From the NCBI GenBank assembly GCA_027443745.1, contig DAIAZB010000357.1, forward strand, positions 1 through 8,319: 8,319 nt of DNA, read 5' to 3'. The notes below the pieces were generated by a model. It was not told the origin of the DNA and made no database searches. It worked only from the letters and a program-made list of their open reading frames with translations. The position numbers were made by a program, and so were the translations under genes. This DNA is from Thiomonas sp. GTDB lineage: Bacteria > Pseudomonadota > Gammaproteobacteria > Burkholderiales > Burkholderiaceae. Numbering within the stretch: the first letter of the stretch is position 1; the number at the start of each line of letters is the position of its first letter. Positions 6,318 through 8,319 of this stretch are shown here, in pieces.

Positions 6318-7925
6318 TTAGCCTACGCTGGCGTCTGCGCGAATCATGTCGACAGCTTTTTCTGCCATCATGATCGCCGGGGCGTTGGTGTTTCCCGAAA
6401 CCAGCGTGGGCATCACCGAACAGTCGATCACGCGTAGCCCCTGTAGGCCATGCACGCGCAGGCGTTCATCCACCACCGACATCGCATCGTTGCCCATGCG
6501 GCAGGTGCCGCTGGGATGAAAGATGGTGGCACCGGTGTTCCGGGCGAACTCAAGCAGCGAGGCATCATCGTCGGCTTCTGGCCCCGGCTTGACTTCGCGT
6601 TTTACGTAGGGTTGCATAGCCGGTGCCGCGGCGATCGAGCGCGCCGCGCGCAAGGCCGCGACCGTGGTGCGGCGGTCGAGATCGGTGGAAAGGTAATTCG
6701 GCTGCATCGACGGCGGCTCAAATGGGTCCGTCGAACGAATGCGCACGGTGCCACGCGATTCAGGGCGAAGCTGGCACACCGACAACGTGAAGCCGGAAAA
6801 TGGATGGACTGCACCGCCAGCCATGTCGGCTGACAGCGTGGCGACGTGGAACTGAATGTCGGGGGTAGTCGACTCGCCCGGAAGCGCGCGCATGAAACAA
6901 CCCCCCTGGTTGATACCTACTGCGAGCGGGCCGCTGCGTTGCAGCAGCCACTCCAGTCCTAGCCGGATGCGGCCGATCCACGAGTTGAGAGCGTCGTTGG
7001 TCGTGATCGGCTTGGTGCACTCGTAGATCAGGCGCACCTGCAGGTGATCCTGCAAGTTTTCGCCCACCCCAGGCAGATCGGCGACAACCGGGATGCCAAA
7101 ATTTCGCAATAGGTCGACCGACCCGATGCCAGACAACTGCAACAGTTGTGGCGACTGGATCGCACCAGCCGCCAACAGCACCTCGGCGTTGCATTGCGCC
7201 TCTAGGTCGCGTCCGTGCTGGCGGTAGCGAACGCCAACGGCGCGCCCGTTTTTGATCACGATTCCGGTGGCCTGTGCACGCGTGGCAATGCGTAGGTTGT
7301 TACGACCGCGCGCTGGCGCGAGGTAGGCCTTCGCCGCGCTACAGCGCCAGCCTTTCCAGGTGGTGAGCTGGTAGTAGCCAGCACCTTCCTGTATGGCGCC
7401 ATTGAAGTCTTCGGTGCGTGGGATCCCGCATTCACCGGCTCCATCGATGAAGGCCTCGATCAACTCATGACGTGCATCTATATTGGACACGCAAAGCGGC
7501 CCACCACCGCCGTGGTAGGTGCCGGGGCCGCGCTGATTGCGTTCCGAGCGGACAAAATAGGGTAGCACTTGGTCATAGCTCCAACCTTCGTTGCCCAGCG
7601 CGGCCCAATGATCGTAATCTTCACGCTGACCACGGATGTAGATCAGGCCATTGATTGAGCTTGACCCACCCAGGGTCTTGCCCCGTGGCCAGTAGATGCG
7701 CCTGCCGTTCATGTTCGGCTCTGGATCAGTGTGGAAGCACCAGTTGTATTTTTTGCTCCACATGGTTTTGCCATAGCCAATAGGCAGGTGAATCCAGAAC
7801 GATCGATCTGGCGGCCCAGCCTCGAGCAGCAGCACACGAGTGCTCGGATCCTCGCTGAGCCTAGCTGCCAAGACTGATCCGGCAGAGCCCGCTCCCACTA
7901 CGATGTAGTCAAACTGCTCAGACAT
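6318..7925 (-). CDS. GMC-family FAD oxidoreductase, candidate isethionate dehydrogenase (IseJ-type)
   Basis: A 535-residue glucose-methanol-choline flavoprotein. The N-terminus holds the FAD dinucleotide-binding motif GAGSAG (11-16) with Glu35 (LLLEAG) as ribose contact. The first GMC signature covers about 81-107 (RGKTLGGSSSINGL onward) and the second is GAIQSPQLLQLSGIG (254-268). Near the C-terminus are HPSGTCRMG (470-478), whose His470 is the expected catalytic base, and GNTNAP (511-516), supplying the partner Asn. There is no signal peptide or obvious membrane helix. The ATG at 7925 has a strong AAGGAG ribosome site. Annotation by similarity alone would be choline or alcohol dehydrogenase. 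However, isethionate dehydrogenase IseJ of Cupriavidus necator is a membrane-associated GMC enzyme, and the xsc-pta pair in this window needs a sulfoacetaldehyde source. Oxidation of isethionate to sulfoacetaldehyde is thus the best-supported role, by inference. It is divergent from a second IclR gene. Family certain; substrate moderately likely. Confidence 0.9.
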   Translation of the reverse strand: MSEQFDYIVVGAGSAGSVLAARLSEDPSTRVLLLEAGPPDRSFWIHLPIGYGKTMWSKKYNWCFHTDPEPNMNGRRIYWPRGKTLGGSSSINGLIYIRGQREDYDHWAALGNEGWSYDQVLPYFVRSERNQRGPGTYHGGGGPLCVSNIDARHELIEAFIDGAGECGIPRTEDFNGAIQEGAGYYQLTTWKGWRCSAAKAYLAPARGRNNLRIATRAQATGIVIKNGRAVGVRYRQHGRDLEAQCNAEVLLAAGAIQSPQLLQLSGIGSVDLLRNFGIPVVADLPGVGENLQDHLQVRLIYECTKPITTNDALNSWIGRIRLGLEWLLQRSGPLAVGINQGGCFMRALPGESTTPDIQFHVATLSADMAGGAVHPFSGFTLSVCQLRPESRGTVRIRSTDPFEPPSMQPNYLSTDLDRRTTVAALRAARSIAAAPAMQPYVKREVKPGPEADDDASLLEFARNTGATIFHPSGTCRMGNDAMSVVDERLRVHGLQGLRVIDCSVMPTLVSGNTNAPAIMMAEKAVDMIRADASVG

Positions 7926-7933
7926 AGCTGCTT

Positions 7934-7939
7934 CTCCTT
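7934..7939 (-). promoter_or_regulatory. Ribosome binding site of the GMC oxidoreductase gene
   Basis: Reads AAGGAG on the minus strand, eight bases before the ATG at 7925, a near-ideal Shine-Dalgarno site. It fixes the start at MSEQFDYIVV, which also places the FAD motif at the usual distance from the N-terminus. Confidence 0.8.
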
Positions 7940-7999
7940 GCTAGCCCAGGAGTGTGCGCACTGCACTGCTGGTTGCAGCATGACAGGCGCCTTCAACTC

Positions 8000-8032
8000 C
8001 CCAATTGCTCCATTGGGTAGGCTACACCCAAT
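8000..8032. promoter_or_regulatory. Three alternating CCCAAT half-sites, candidate IclR operator
   Basis: Half-sites are CCCAAT (8000-8005), ATTGGGT (8012-8018) and ACCCAAT (8026-8032). The first two form a perfect six-base inverted repeat with a six-base centre; the second and third form a perfect seven-base inverted repeat with a seven-base centre. They lie in the 163-base gap between the GMC gene and the divergent second IclR gene, 57 bases before the IclR ATG and 75 before the GMC ATG. A palindrome plus a third repeat resembles the operator plan described for the IclR-family regulators PcaU and PobR. I see no convincing sigma-70 boxes for either direction (a TTGACC on the minus strand near 8050 lacks a good -10 partner), which suits an activator-dependent promoter. 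Confidence 0.5.
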
Positions 8033-8088
8033 CCATGGCAATGCGGTCAATAGTGGAACGATTCGTCCCAAATAACTTAGTTTAACCT

Positions 8089-8319
8089 ATGCAACAACCT
8101 TTGTCTTCATCCGCTGAGCCCGCAGTGTCCGCAGGTTCATCTGCCGAACGCAGCCTGCGCTTGCTGGCTTTCATCACAGACGCGGGCCGCGCGATGACCT
8201 TGGCCGAGATCGCGACGGGACTGGGATTGCCCAAGGCAACGGTGCATCGCTTATGCAGTCAGCTGCTGGAACTTCGATTCATTGCACGCGATGTCGACGA
8301 ACGAGCATTCGCGGTCGGG
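8089..8319 (+). CDS. Second IclR-family transcriptional regulator, N-terminal part only
   Basis: The first 77 residues are visible and run off the right edge in frame; a full IclR protein would need about 180 more. After a Ser/Ala-rich leader (1-20) comes the winged helix-turn-helix: RSLRLLAFI (21-29), MTLAEIATGLGLPKATVHRL (36-55) containing the recognition helix, then the wing near residues 64-77. The recognition segment GLPKATVHR closely resembles GLPKPTLHR of the other IclR protein in this window. The ATG at 8089 lacks a clear ribosome site, so the true start may differ slightly, though no better upstream in-frame start is evident. It is divergent from the GMC oxidoreductase gene with 163 bases between, so it probably regulates that gene through the CCCAAT sites. 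Whether it represses or activates, and its ligand, cannot be read from this fragment. Confidence 0.85.
   Translation, partial: MQQPLSSSAEPAVSAGSSAERSLRLLAFITDAGRAMTLAEIATGLGLPKATVHRLCSQLLELRFIARDVDERAFAVG

Overview
The window is GC-rich and densely coded, with small gaps between genes. Protein styles and gene neighbourhood suggest a proteobacterium, most likely a betaproteobacterium of the Burkholderiales (Cupriavidus, Alcaligenaceae or Comamonadaceae type). This is inferred from protein character, not from a search. There are no rRNA, tRNA, CRISPR or insertion sequence signals.

Layout, left to right. (1) A minus-strand pair: xsc, encoding sulfoacetaldehyde acetyltransferase (2570 to 750), followed by a pta-type phosphate acyltransferase (657 to the left edge, partial). 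(2) A short AT-rich divergent control region (2571-2722) with two readable promoters and an imperfect inverted repeat. (3) A plus-strand operon-like run: an IclR-family regulator (2723-3559), a CobS-type AAA+ ATPase (3579-4559) and a CobT-type VWA protein (4572-6299), with gaps of 19 and 12 bases. (4) Convergent to that run, a GMC-family FAD oxidoreductase (7925 to 6318). (5) A second divergent control region (7926-8088) with three alternating CCCAAT half-sites. (6) The start of a second IclR-family regulator (8089 to the right edge).

How the genes fit together. Xsc cleaves sulfoacetaldehyde with phosphate to acetyl phosphate plus sulfite, and Pta passes the acetyl group to CoA. A GMC flavoprotein beside them is best explained as an isethionate dehydrogenase of the IseJ type, feeding sulfoacetaldehyde to Xsc. 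The locus therefore reads as a C2-sulfonate (isethionate, perhaps also taurine) dissimilation cluster. Each of the two catabolic units is divergent from its own IclR regulator. No transporter, sulfite dehydrogenase or sulfite exporter is visible; these may lie outside the window.

The unexpected part is the cobS-cobT pair, apparently co-transcribed with the xsc-linked IclR gene and without cobN or any other cobalamin gene in view. CobT is a shortened form with a weak acidic linker. This orphan AAA+/VWA pair inside a sulfonate-degradation locus is the best candidate for an undescribed function: enzyme activation, metal insertion or a cofactor link.
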